DNA of 64,000 bases from Halosimplex salinum (GCF_003730195.1 NZ_QWGG01000005.1:62001-126000), one strand, 5' to 3'. Shown: positions 33,902 to 42,468, counted from the stretch's first letter. Numbers and translations: made by a program. Notes: generated by a model not told the origin, from the letters alone.

Positions 33902-34744
33902 CTATCGCCTGATACGCGGCGCCAGTAGCCACCGCCCCGTCCCACCCCCGTCGGCGATGGGGTGTTCCAGCGAGAGCGGACACCCGCCTTCGCCGCCGCC
34001 GACGAACTCGACGGTCACGGGCACGTCGCTCGGGACGGCCCCGACGATGTCCCGGAGGTAGTCGACGGAGTACAACGACGCCACCGCGCCGGGGTCGAGC
34101 GAGTCGAGGTCGGCCTCGTCGAACTCGAGTCGCACGTCGTCGGTGTCGCCGCTGGCGGTGACCGTCAGCAGCCGCTCCGCCGGGTCGACCGCGAACTCCG
34201 CGTGGTCCGCGACCAGGTCGGCAGCGCGGACCGCCCGACGGAGATCGTCCGATCCCAGCACCGCACTCGATTCCACGGACCCGGCGTCGACCCACTCGAC
34301 CTGCCGGACGGCGTCGGCTGCGATGGGCGCGAAGGTGTACTCGACGGCCCCCGCCGTCACGTCGAACCGGCCGCCGTCGCCGAGCGCGAGTCGGATCGCG
34401 TCCCCGTCGGCCATCGAGACGGCGTCGCCGAGGCGGTCGAGCGCGACGCCGAACGTCTCCCCGTTCGCCGTGTAGGCGTCGAACGCCCCGCTGTCGAGTC
34501 GCAACTCGGCCATCGCCACGTCGGCGGGGTCGCGCGCCCTGAACGCGAGGCCGTCCTCGAAGGTCATCCGACACTCGCTCGCGACGGCCATCGCACCGTC
34601 GAGCGCCGTCGAGAGGGCGGCGGCGTCGAGACTGACGTCGAGCCTCGGGGGTCCCGCTTCGTCGGCGGTCGCGTCGGTCTGCCGGGTCGTTTCGTCGGTC
34701 GATGCGTCCGTGCTGTCGCGGTCCTGCCGCTGTTCGGGAGTCAT
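33902..34744 (-). CDS. Divergent PCNA (sliding clamp) paralogue
   Basis: A 280-residue PCNA-fold protein starting at the ATG at 34744. A disordered acidic/Thr-rich N-terminal extension of about 33 residues precedes two clamp domains: CRMTFEDGLAFRARDPADVAMAELRLDSGAFDAY-like strands (in pieces), then RRAVRAADLVADHAEF, SGDTDDVRLEFDEADL, YSVDYLRDIVGAV and a C-terminal LLAPRI that normally lines the PIP-box groove. The interdomain connector is remodelled compared with ordinary haloarchaeal PCNA (about 247 residues, no extension). It may be a second, specialised clamp or a heterotrimer partner. The neighbouring divergent gene ends in a PIP-like motif. The clamp fold is well supported; paralogy assumes a canonical pcn elsewhere. 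Confidence 0.8.
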   Translation of the reverse strand: MTPEQRQDRDSTDASTDETTRQTDATADEAGPPRLDVSLDAAALSTALDGAMAVASECRMTFEDGLAFRARDPADVAMAELRLDSGAFDAYTANGETFGVALDRLGDAVSMADGDAIRLALGDGGRFDVTAGAVEYTFAPIAADAVRQVEWVDAGSVESSAVLGSDDLRRAVRAADLVADHAEFAVDPAERLLTVTASGDTDDVRLEFDEADLDSLDPGAVASLYSVDYLRDIVGAVPSDVPVTVEFVGGGEGGCPLSLEHPIADGGGTGRWLLAPRIRR

Positions 34745-35020
34745 GTCAGTGGTCGTGGCTCGCTCCGGGCGAAAACGGTATCCGGCGCGCCGGCGAACCG
34801 ACGACCGGGCGAGTCCGCCCGCGTTTCGCGCGGCCGGCGACACCTGCCAGGGAGTCCGGCCGCGCTCTCGATACCGTCCGAGCGACTGCGTCGCCGCCCG
34901 GACTCGCGCGTTCTCCGCTTCCCCGAGAACCCCGTTAAGCGTTGCGCCGCTCGCGACATGTATAACTGGATATCGGGTATAATAGCTTAAATACTCCCGC
35001 AGTATAATCGGAAACGAGTT
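34745..35020. promoter_or_regulatory. Divergent promoter region of PCNA paralogue and PIP-motif protein
   Basis: The 276-bp spacer has a markedly A/T-rich right end (TATAACTGG, GGGTATAATAGC, CTTAAATACTCC, AGTATAATCGG; 34960-35015). CTTAAATA lies 27-35 nt before the ATG at 35021. TATAAT-type elements occur twice around it. The left part is G+C-rich and shows no clear TATA box for the clamp gene. Confidence 0.4.
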
Positions 35021-35581
35021 ATGACGGCCGACGAACGACCGCGGGGAATCCTCTCCCCGGCGGACCGCTCGTATCTGCGCGGGGAGACGACGTTCGAGAG
35101 CGCCCAGAGCGAGCGCAACGCCCGCGCGCGGATCCGCGAGCGAGTGCTGTCGGGGCTCCACGACGCCGACCTGCTCGCGGACGCGCTGTCCGAGCGCGAC
35201 CGGGAACTCGTCTTCGGGAAACACGTCGGCGACGACCCGGACGGCGTCCGCTCGATCATCGCCGCGCTCGCGCTCCTGTATCGGGGCGCCGAGGACGCCG
35301 GCCTCGACTTCGGGACGCTCCTCGAAGAGGGGGTCAGCCGCGCCGAGGCCGAGCGCTCGGTCGCCGCGAGCGTCGAGTTCGAGGTCCGCCGCGAACCGCT
35401 CGACCCCGACCGGCTCACCCGGAAGCTCAGGCGGACCGGCTCGCTCACCCTCTCCGAACTCTCCTATCTCCGCGAGACCGACGACGTGAGTCTCGACCGC
35501 CTGCTCGACCGCTACGCGACCGACGTGGAGACCGACGAGGCCGACGACGACTGGGTGCAGGCGAAGATGACTAATTTCTAG
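35021..35581 (+). CDS. Hypothetical helical protein with C-terminal PIP-box-like motif
   Basis: A 186-residue Arg/Glu/Asp/Leu-rich, predominantly helical protein of no recognised family. It begins GILSPADRSYLRGETTF, has a hydrophobic helix DGVRSIIAALALLY near residues 80-95 and a Leu-rich repeat-like end (LSELSYLRETDDVSLDRLLDRY). Its last residues are QAKMTNF, matching the PCNA-interacting pattern Q-x2-[LIM]-x2-F except for the final aromatic. It is transcribed divergently from the PCNA paralogue across an A/T-rich promoter region, so a physical link to that clamp is an attractive hypothesis. It could also be a tightly regulated cytoplasmic protein unrelated to replication. Confidence 0.65.
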   Translation: MTADERPRGILSPADRSYLRGETTFESAQSERNARARIRERVLSGLHDADLLADALSERDRELVFGKHVGDDPDGVRSIIAALALLYRGAEDAGLDFGTLLEEGVSRAEAERSVAASVEFEVRREPLDPDRLTRKLRRTGSLTLSELSYLRETDDVSLDRLLDRYATDVETDEADDDWVQAKMTNF

Positions 35582-35601
35582 AAACCATCTTTTTCCCGCT
35601 C

Positions 35602-35725
35602 GGGTGTCCTCGGCGCGCTTCGCGCGCCTGCGGGCACCCTCGCGGCAAAAACATGGGTGAAAAAGGCCGGACGCTTCGGTCGCTCCGCTCCCTCGCGTCC
35701 GGTGAACCGGCGCCTTCGGCGCCGG
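35602..35725. terminator. Two strong hairpins downstream of the PIP-motif gene
   Basis: GGGTG...CACCC (35602-35639) encloses GGCGCGC-TTC-GCGCGCC, and a second perfect hairpin CCGGCGCC-TTC-GGCGCCGG covers 35707-35725. A T-rich run (ATCTTTTTCCC) immediately follows the stop codon at 35581. The set probably ends transcription before the lipoprotein gene. Confidence 0.45.
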
Positions 35726-35780
35726 ATGCTCGGTACAGGGAAAGTACTTAACAGAGTGTCCACACTCCTGACGTGTTCCG

Positions 35781-36281
35781 ATGCGTCACGCGTTCACCGC
35801 TCTGTTCCTGTTGCTCGTAGTTTCTGCCGGCTGTGTCGAGACGGGCGGACCGGGGAGTTCCACGCCCGAGGCGGCGTCGATATCGACCGTCTCCGAAGAC
35901 CTCTCCGCTACCGGCGTCTCGTGTCACGAGGACCTCTCGGTGAACTTCTGGGGAATCGAAGAACAGTTATGGGACCGAAACAGTGTTCGCGTCGGCTACT
36001 CCGTTCCGGCGAATACGAGCGTCTTCCTGGTCGCCTACGTAGACGGCGTCCGGTCCGGGGTCGTGTACGAGCGCAACGGAGGCGACGATGCCATCGTAGT
36101 CGACGGCGGGGAAATCCACCTCGACTCGAGTTTCTCGGGAACCCATACCGTAGAAATCGTCCTCTACCACGACGAGGGCGGAAACGAACAGTTCGAACGG
36201 AGCGTCGACTCTCCGTGTCTCGACGACGAGACGGTGATCATGGCCGGACCGAGGAAGATCGACTTCAGCGAGTTCGCATAG
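35781..36281 (+). CDS. Predicted secreted lipoprotein
   Basis: A 166-residue protein with a short N-terminal signal ending in the lipobox SAGC (LFLLLVVSAGC), then a Gly/Ser/Pro linker and a beta-rich extracellular domain. Two cysteines (VSCHEDL and SPCLDDE) may form a disulfide. Strands such as NSVRVGYSVPANTSVFLVAYV and GTHTVEIVLYHDEGG suggest an immunoglobulin-like fold. No family is recognised. A GTACTTAACA element about 35 nt upstream may be the promoter. It is monocistronic. Confidence 0.7.
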   Translation: MRHAFTALFLLLVVSAGCVETGGPGSSTPEAASISTVSEDLSATGVSCHEDLSVNFWGIEEQLWDRNSVRVGYSVPANTSVFLVAYVDGVRSGVVYERNGGDDAIVVDGGEIHLDSSFSGTHTVEIVLYHDEGGNEQFERSVDSPCLDDETVIMAGPRKIDFSEFA

Positions 36282-36387
36282 CTCCCGGATTCGGACACGT
36301 CACCCGCCGCTCGCTCAGTCCACACACAGGGGCAACCGACTCCCTCGCTCCGAAACAACGGGACCGACGACACGCTCGCCGCCTCGC

Positions 36388-37044
36388 CTACTCCCCAGCG
36401 ACGAACCCGGAGAAGACGCGCGATTCGATCTTGCGGAGGTGTTCGCCGACGGTCGCCGCCGACAGATCCAGTTCGTCGGCCAGATCCGCGTGCGTCGCCT
36501 CGCGCGGCACGTCGTAGTAGCCAGCCCGGACGGCGACCGCCAGCACCTCGCGCTGGCGGCCGGTCAACCGGCCGAACAGTTGGCGGACGCCGGGGTCGTA
36601 CTCGCCCGTCTCGACCACTTCCAGGTCGACCTCGTCGGGGATGTCGTCGAACGCCTCCACGAAGGCCCCCTCGTCACCGACGAGCGTGACGACGGTCGAG
36701 CCGTCAGTGGCCGACTCGATCGGCATCTCGACCACCAGGTCCGAACCCCGCCGGTACCGCAGGAGCCGGCGCGTGAGGTCGTCGAGTTCGAAGTGCGTGT
36801 AGACGAACCCGCGGTCGGTTCCCGTCGCAGTGTAGTCGATGACGTAGCGTGAGTCGTCGAGCAACTCGCCGTAGCGGTCGATTCCGCCCCGCACCTCCGA
36901 CAGCGAGACGCCCGTCTCACCGTCGATCAACTCGATCTGGTGGATCGGACCGGGCGTCACCGCCGGCTCGTCGGCGACCGCCGCACCGAGCGGGTGGAAC
37001 GCGTCGCCGTCCGCCGGACTCGCTCGCACCGTGACGTAGCGCAT
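36388..37044 (-). CDS. Bat-type helix-turn-helix regulator (HTH_10)
   Basis: A 218-residue regulator starting at the ATG at 37044. The N-terminal two thirds is the haloarchaeal bacterio-opsin-activator-type sensor region (FHPLGAAVADEPAV, YVIDYTATGTDRGFVYTHFE). The C-terminus is an HTH_10 domain: LTGRQREVLAVAVRAGYYDVPREATHADLADEL with the recognition helix LSAATVGEHLRK. It acts as a cytoplasmic transcription factor. Its own promoter carries a perfect CACTGGG-ACTC-CCCAGTG dyad over the expected start site, suggesting autoregulation. Targets are unknown. Confidence 0.85.
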   Translation of the reverse strand: MRYVTVRASPADGDAFHPLGAAVADEPAVTPGPIHQIELIDGETGVSLSEVRGGIDRYGELLDDSRYVIDYTATGTDRGFVYTHFELDDLTRRLLRYRRGSDLVVEMPIESATDGSTVVTLVGDEGAFVEAFDDIPDEVDLEVVETGEYDPGVRQLFGRLTGRQREVLAVAVRAGYYDVPREATHADLADELDLSAATVGEHLRKIESRVFSGFVAGE

Positions 37045-37050
37045 ACCGTC

Positions 37051-37086
37051 CACTGGGACTCCCCAGTGAAAACGCCACGGTATAAA
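37051..37086 (-). promoter_or_regulatory. Promoter and operator-like dyad of the HTH_10 gene
   Basis: On the minus strand TTTATA (37081-37086) is the TATA box, 37-42 nt before the ATG. CACTGGG-ACTC-CCCAGTG (37051-37068) is a perfect 7-bp inverted repeat that would overlap the transcription start. A protein bound here would block initiation. Confidence 0.5.
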
Positions 37087-37243
37087 CCCACCTCGTATGA
37101 CTGGCAACAGACCTACGCACCGAGCGTCCCGATACACTGACGCCGGACGAGCACGGTCGCGGCGGTCCGGGGCGCTCGTCCCACGTCGCCCTGAATCTCT
37201 CGCCCTCTCCCGGGACCGCCGCCCTGCTGACGCTCCGATGCCC

Positions 37244-38032
37244 CTAGCCCGCGGTCTCCCGTTGGCGTGCGCGTTCGCGTTCGCGTTCGTGCTCGCGGTC
37301 CGACTCCGCTCCGTCTCGTTCACTGTCCGTCCGACGCCCCCTCTCACCGTTCGAGTCCGCTGGCGCTCGGCCTCCTCCCGCCTCCTCGCTGTCCAGTTCG
37401 AGCGTAAGCGGTCGGGCGATCCGCCGCGCGAACCCAGCGAGGGCGCCGGTGACGCGGCCGACGGCGCCGTCTTCGTCGTCGGAGTCGTCCACGCGGAGCG
37501 AACTCCCCTCACGGACGACGACGCCGCGGGATTCGAGTTTCTCGATAGTGGCGTCGACGGCGTCGTCGTCGGCTTCGAGGGTCTCGGACAGTTCCCGGCG
37601 AGTCCGGGGACCGGCGTCGAGCGCCTCGACAACCCGTCGAGCGACGTAGTCGTGGTACACCTCGCGACCGGTGGGCTCGTCCTCCGTTGCGCCCTCGTAG
37701 CGGATGGTCTGGACCGCGTCGGCGACGAACCAGACCCCGACGATCAGGAAGGCGACCGGAAGCCACGTCGTCCCGTCGTCGAACAGGAGCATCGCCGCCC
37801 CGCCGACGAGCGCGTACAGACCGATTCCGGCGTTCCTGACGGACTGGCGCACGTCGTACACGTCGGTGACGAGTTCGGTCAGTCCGAACAGCGCCATCGA
37901 GACGACCGTCGTCACGAACTGCGGCGTCGTCGGGTCGAGGACGTGCCAGAGGAGGGCCAGCAAGCCGGCCCACTGGAGGGCTCCTCGGACGGTCAGTCGC
38001 TCGCGGAGGGCTTCGCGGAGGGTCGCTGCCAT
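37244..38032 (-). CDS. Membrane protein with C-terminal winged-helix domain
   Basis: A 262-residue protein from the ATG at 38032. The first 115 residues hold about four hydrophobic spans (GALQWAGLLALLWHVLD, FVTTVVSMALFGLTELV, NAGIGLYALVGGAAMLLF, WLPVAFLIVGVWFVADAV). Residues about 130-175 look like a winged helix (VARRVVEALDAGPRTRRELSETLE...IEKLESRGVVV). The C-terminus is a highly charged Glu/Arg tail. A membrane-tethered DNA-binding regulator is possible; the family is not recognised. It is on the same strand as the HTH_10 gene. Confidence 0.65.
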   Translation of the reverse strand: MAATLREALRERLTVRGALQWAGLLALLWHVLDPTTPQFVTTVVSMALFGLTELVTDVYDVRQSVRNAGIGLYALVGGAAMLLFDDGTTWLPVAFLIVGVWFVADAVQTIRYEGATEDEPTGREVYHDYVARRVVEALDAGPRTRRELSETLEADDDAVDATIEKLESRGVVVREGSSLRVDDSDDEDGAVGRVTGALAGFARRIARPLTLELDSEEAGGGRAPADSNGERGRRTDSERDGAESDREHERERERARQRETAG

Positions 38033-38095
38033 CGCACTCGTGTTAGACGGACGAACTGATGGGCGTGTCGGAAGCGCTCCACGCTCACTCGTTCC

Positions 38096-38235
38096 GTGAC
38101 CTCGCTTCACACTGCCACGCGGCTCGCGGGTCACTTCGTTCACGGCGCTTCGCGCCGTTCACATCGAGGTCTCCTTCGGTCGACCTCGCACGCTCCCCGC
38201 TCGCGTTCCGAGGTGCTCACTTCGTTCGCACCTCG
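38096..38235. repeat. Cluster of hairpins between the membrane-wHTH and cofH genes
   Basis: Consecutive dyads: GTGACC/GGTCAC (38096-38134), ACGGCGC-TTC-GCGCCGT (38142-38158), CGAGGTC/GACCTCG (38165-38188) and CGAGGTGC/GCACCTCG (38209-38235). They fill most of the gap between the convergent or adjacent gene ends. No protein is encoded. Confidence 0.6.
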
Positions 38236-38237
38236 CT

Positions 38238-39641
38238 TCAGTCGTCGGCGCTGCTCGTCTCACCGACCGTCTCGGCGAGCCAGTCGGGGTCGACCAGCGG
38301 CGTCCCGTCCGCCTTCGGCCCGAGTTCCGGGCCGTGCGGGCCATCGTCGGGGTCGATGCGGCGGCGCTGCCGGTAGTCCGTCGAGCGCTCGACCGGCACG
38401 CGACCGATGGCGTCGATCATCTCGACGTACTCGTCGAACGAGCGGACCTCGCCGAACTCCCCGCCCGCTCGCTTGGTGATCTCCTCCGAGAGGATGGTCC
38501 CCATGAAGTCGTCGGCGCCACAGGAGAGCATCTTCAGCCCCTGCTCGTCGCCGTACTTCACCCACGAGGACTGCACGTGGTCGATATTGTCGAGGAACAG
38601 TCGAGAGACGGCGATCAGCAGTTCGTCCTCGTCGGTGGTGGCCCCGGCCTCCACCATCCCCTCCTCGTGGAGCGGCGTGTTCTGGTGGACGAACGAGAGC
38701 GGGACGAACTCGGTGATCGCGCCCGTCCGCTCCTGCAACTCGCGGATCCGCTTCAGGTGCTCGACCCGGTGCATCTCGTTCTCGACGTGGCCGTACATGA
38801 TCGTCGAGGTGACGTCGAGGCCGACGGTCGCCGCGGCCTCCATCGCCTCCAGCCACTCGTCGGTCCCGATCTTCCCGGGGCAGATAACGTCGCGCACCTC
38901 GTCGACGAGGATCTCGGCGGCAGTACCGGGCACCGAGTCCAGCCCCGCTTCTTTCAGACGGCCGTACACCTCCTCGTAGGACCAGTCGGTGCCGCGGCGG
39001 CCGTGGTAGGCCTCTTCGGGCGTCATCGAGTGGACGTGGACGCCGTCGACGCTCATCGCCTCGATCTGCTCGCAGTAGGTGCCCGGATCCACGTCGTACT
39101 CTTCCGGCGGCCGGTAGTTCAGGTCGCCGCGGTCGCTCGACTCCAGTATCTCCCGGTGTTCCTCGTCGAGTGCGAACGCCGGGTGGAGTCCCGAGACGGA
39201 CGTGACCTCGTAGACGCCGCGCTCGACGGCCTTGCGGACGATCTCGCGGGACTCGTGCGGTCGCTTCGTGAACCCGCCGTGTGATTCGTCGTTGGCGCTG
39301 CGGAACTGCTCGGAGCGGTCCTTGAAGTTACAGAACAGACAGCCGGTGTTGCAGGCGGTCGTGACGTTGTTGTTCAGGTTGGCGACGAACGTCACCTCGT
39401 CGCCGACTACTTCCTCGCGACGGCGGTCGGCCGCCTCGAGGACGAGTTCCTTGCGTTCGCGGTCGATGCCGTCGCTTCGGGTGCCGGTCGTCAGGAGTTC
39501 GACGCCGTCGGCGACGGTGAGCCGCTCGCCCGTGCGAGCCTTCGCCAGCGCGTTCTCGAACGACTGATCGGTCTCGGGAACGTGCTCGAACCCGAACTCT
39601 CCCCGCGGCACGTTCGGTCGCGGGTCGGCGGCGTCGGTCAT
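38238..39641 (-). CDS. cofH: 5-amino-6-(D-ribitylamino)uracil--L-tyrosine 4-hydroxyphenyl transferase CofH
   Basis: A 467-residue radical-SAM enzyme starting at the ATG at 39641. The cluster motif is CNTGCLFCNF (CxxxCxxC). Downstream features include GVYEVTSVSGLHPAF, MSVDGVHVHSMTPEE, GTAAEILVDEVRDVICPGK and the C-terminal YGHVENEMHRVEHLK. It joins the tyrosine-derived phenol moiety to the ribityl-uracil precursor. CofG (32714-33862) then forms the deazaflavin F0. It has a roughly 85-residue N-terminal region and an extended acidic tail (GPHGPELGPKADGTPLVDPD), longer than in methanogens. The family is certain. Confidence 0.92.
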   Translation of the reverse strand: MTDAADPRPNVPRGEFGFEHVPETDQSFENALAKARTGERLTVADGVELLTTGTRSDGIDRERKELVLEAADRRREEVVGDEVTFVANLNNNVTTACNTGCLFCNFKDRSEQFRSANDESHGGFTKRPHESREIVRKAVERGVYEVTSVSGLHPAFALDEEHREILESSDRGDLNYRPPEEYDVDPGTYCEQIEAMSVDGVHVHSMTPEEAYHGRRGTDWSYEEVYGRLKEAGLDSVPGTAAEILVDEVRDVICPGKIGTDEWLEAMEAAATVGLDVTSTIMYGHVENEMHRVEHLKRIRELQERTGAITEFVPLSFVHQNTPLHEEGMVEAGATTDEDELLIAVSRLFLDNIDHVQSSWVKYGDEQGLKMLSCGADDFMGTILSEEITKRAGGEFGEVRSFDEYVEMIDAIGRVPVERSTDYRQRRRIDPDDGPHGPELGPKADGTPLVDPDWLAETVGETSSADD

Positions 39642-39712
39642 TGCCCGTCATCACACCGGCCAGCGTGATAAGCGGACGGGAATCGGCCGATGACCCCGCT
39701 GTTCGTGACGGC

Positions 39713-40747
39713 TCATCCACCAGTCGCCGGCAACACCGAGACGACCTCGGTCAGCGTGTCCAGCACGACCCAGCCCACGAAGAGCGCGTACGCGAGCAGC
39801 AGGACGACCGACTCCGCCGTCGAGAGGGCGAGATCCGTTCGGAGGACCGTAAAGAGGAGCACCGTCGCCAGCGTGAGGACGGCGAACATCGGGACCGCGA
39901 GTGCGAAGTTGAACGACCACGTCCCGACGATGAGCACGCCGACCGGGATGGCGACGAGCAGGTCGAACGTGTTCGAGCCGAGGACGTTCGCCACCGAGGC
40001 GACGCCGCGGCCGTCGCGCGCGGCGCGGACGCTCACCAGCGCGTCGGGCAGACTCGTCGCCCCCGCTGCGACGGTGACGCCCATGACGAAGTCGTCGACG
40101 CCGACGGCCAGCCCGATCGTCTCGACCGCCTCGACTAGCTGGTGGACGGCGACGAGGATGACGAGCAGTCCGGCGAGCAGGAACGCCCACTGCCTGCCGG
40201 CGTCGACGCCCGCTCCCGTCTCGGGGTCGGCGACGTGGTCGGCGGTGTCCTGCGCCTGGATGAACAGGTAGAGGCCGTAGAGCGCGAGGGGGACGACGGC
40301 CAGCGCCCGGGTCAACTCGCCGCCGATGTAGTCGACGCTCGGATCCGGGTTGTATATCACCGCCATCGCGAAGGTGATCACGAGCGCAGAGACGGCGAGC
40401 ATGTAGAACTGCGCCTCCTTGTAGACGAGCGTCCGGTTTGCCTCGATCTCCCCCTCGGTCGAGAGGCCCGCGATCGCCGGGATGACGAGGACGTTGAAGA
40501 TGGCCGAACCGACGATCGCGCCGGTCCCGATCCCGAGCGCTCCGCCGAGCGCCGAGACGACGACCGTCGCCAGTTCCGGGAAACTCGACCCGACGGCCGC
40601 GACGACCGACCCCTGGACGACCTGCGGGAGCCCGTAGTACGCCGAGAGCCGCTCGCTCGCGGATTCGAGCCACGTGCTCCCGATCCAGACGGCGCCGGTC
40701 GCCACCAGGACGATCCCGAGGTCGACTGCCGAGACGCTCTCGCTCAT
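39713..40747 (-). CDS. CaCA-superfamily sodium/calcium exchanger
   Basis: A 344-residue integral membrane protein with about ten spans and the two alpha repeats of the CaCA family: GSSFPELATVVVSALGG...GSAIFNVLVI near residue 55-90, and GATSLPDALVSVRAAR...NVLGSNTFDLLVAIP near 230-270. These conserved acidic and Asn/Ser residues form the ion-binding site. It exchanges Ca2+ (or another cation) for Na+ or H+, useful in a salt-in halophile. It follows the TerB-domain membrane protein on the same strand, with 12 bp between them, so the two may be co-transcribed. Confidence 0.88.
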   Translation of the reverse strand: MSESVSAVDLGIVLVATGAVWIGSTWLESASERLSAYYGLPQVVQGSVVAAVGSSFPELATVVVSALGGALGIGTGAIVGSAIFNVLVIPAIAGLSTEGEIEANRTLVYKEAQFYMLAVSALVITFAMAVIYNPDPSVDYIGGELTRALAVVPLALYGLYLFIQAQDTADHVADPETGAGVDAGRQWAFLLAGLLVILVAVHQLVEAVETIGLAVGVDDFVMGVTVAAGATSLPDALVSVRAARDGRGVASVANVLGSNTFDLLVAIPVGVLIVGTWSFNFALAVPMFAVLTLATVLLFTVLRTDLALSTAESVVLLLAYALFVGWVVLDTLTEVVSVLPATGG

Positions 40748-40759
40748 CGTGGTCCGATC

Positions 40760-42268
40760 TCAGTCGCTCCCCGCACCGACCGGTGCGCCGCCGAACGACC
40801 CGACGTCGTCTTCGTCGACGTCGAGGGCGCCCCCGATCTTGCGGATCGTCGCCTGCTCTTTGCGTGTCGTCTCCCCGTCGGCCCGCGCGACCGCGTCGGC
40901 GAGCGAGAGCGCCCGCGCCTGCTCGGTCGGCGGGAGTGCGCCGGCGAGCGCCTCGGCGACCGTCGCCGGGTCCGTCGACTCCGCGGCACTCCGTTCGATC
41001 GCGGCTTCGACCTCGTCGGCGGTGTAACCGTCGACGCTCTCCAGCGCGGCGTCTCGGACGACCTCCGCCTCCTCGGGCGTCGGGGAGCCGTCCGCGAGCA
41101 TCACCGCCGACCCGACCGCGACCAGTCCCTGGAGGACCAGCTCGTCGTCAGCGTGGCCCGACGGGTCGAACGCCGACGTGTCCTCGAGGAAGGAGTATTC
41201 GACGCCGGCGTCTTCGAGCGCGCCGACCAGCGCCGTCGTCGGCCCTCGGTTCAGCAGTCCGCGACCGAGGTCGTACGCGATCACGAACGGATTCATCAGG
41301 ATACACGTGATGCTGAACCAGCCCGTGAGCGCGGTCCGCTTGGCCGACCCCCACAGCTGGTCGCGCAGACAGGCGTGACAGGCGAGGTGTCGCTCGGACT
41401 CGATCTTGTACGCGAGGAGGTATCCGGTGACCACCGTGGCGTCGGCGGTCTCCTCGATCGGTCGCGTTCCGCAGTACGGACAGGGAACGTCGACCGCGAC
41501 GGCGCCGTCGGGGACGCCGTACTCCGTCCCGCCGTCTCCGCAGGCGTGACACACCTCGACGCCCGGCTCACCGACCGTCCCGCAGGACGCACAGCCGACC
41601 GGATGCTCCGGCGTCGGTCCGGTTCGCGACTCGAACCCGAACAGCCGCCGGAACCAGCCCGGATACAGCGGCGGGACGGACTCGCTGTACTCGAGGACGA
41701 CCGGCTGCATCGTCACGCCGATCGCGAGCGTCATCATCGGGAGGATGTACAGCAACCCGCCCGCTGTCTCCGGCGCTACCCCGACCATCGCCCCCGAAGA
41801 GAGCGTGTCCAGCGACGGGCGGAGGCCCGCCTCGACACCGACGCTCAGGAATCCGACCATCGACGACGTACCGACCAGGACGGCCCCGCGTGGAAACCGC
41901 CACGCGACACCGGCGAGGACGAGCCCCAGCGCGAGACCGGTCCCGATCGCGGTGACCGGCGTCGCACTCCCCGTGGCCAGGAGCGCGACCAGCGGCCCGA
42001 AACACAGGCCGGTCGCGGCGCCGACCGCGATCGATCCGCCGCGCGTGTGGTATCGTGCCGCCGCCAGTCCGGCCGCCGCTCCAACGACGCCGCCGCCGAC
42101 GGCTGGCGCCCCGACTCCCACGGTCATGCCGACGACCAGCCCTGCGGTCGCTCCGGCGAGCGTCGCGACGGCCGTCCGAACCCTGTAGAACGCCCACGTT
42201 CCACCGAACACCGCGGCCAGCCCCAGCAGCGGGGCGACCAGCGCCCCGAGTATGCCCATTAGTCCCAT
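40760..42268 (-). CDS. Membrane protein with zinc ribbons and TerB-like C-terminal domain
   Basis: A 502-residue protein (ATG at 42268; MGILG a few codons on is also possible). Residues 1-200 contain about six Gly/Ala-rich hydrophobic spans. From about 220 there are three Cys-rich elements: CASCGTVGEPGVEVCHACGDG, CPYCGTRPIEET and HLACHACLRDQLWG. The C-terminal third (about 370-490) resembles TerB/DjlA-type helical domains: VLQGLVAVGSAVMLADGSPTPEEAEVV and ADAVARADGETTRKEQATIRKIGGAL. Such proteins have been linked to metal or stress responses. It overlaps the operon of the CaCA exchanger. Domains are seen; function is unknown. Confidence 0.7.
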   Translation of the reverse strand: MGLMGILGALVAPLLGLAAVFGGTWAFYRVRTAVATLAGATAGLVVGMTVGVGAPAVGGGVVGAAAGLAAARYHTRGGSIAVGAATGLCFGPLVALLATGSATPVTAIGTGLALGLVLAGVAWRFPRGAVLVGTSSMVGFLSVGVEAGLRPSLDTLSSGAMVGVAPETAGGLLYILPMMTLAIGVTMQPVVLEYSESVPPLYPGWFRRLFGFESRTGPTPEHPVGCASCGTVGEPGVEVCHACGDGGTEYGVPDGAVAVDVPCPYCGTRPIEETADATVVTGYLLAYKIESERHLACHACLRDQLWGSAKRTALTGWFSITCILMNPFVIAYDLGRGLLNRGPTTALVGALEDAGVEYSFLEDTSAFDPSGHADDELVLQGLVAVGSAVMLADGSPTPEEAEVVRDAALESVDGYTADEVEAAIERSAAESTDPATVAEALAGALPPTEQARALSLADAVARADGETTRKEQATIRKIGGALDVDEDDVGSFGGAPVGAGSD

Positions 42269-42468
42269 AGCATGGTGGCAGAACGCCTCCACTTATCTCC
42301 ACCGGATCCGGTTCGGCTGTCATGTCGCGCGGAATCACCGCAGCGAGGGAGCAGCGCACGGGTTCGGAGCGGACGCGGTCCGTTCCGAGCTAACGGAGAG
42401 ACCACTCCGGTGGCCGTGCCGACACTGGAACCAGAAATCGCTTTGCCGAGGGGGCTGACTGGACCGAC

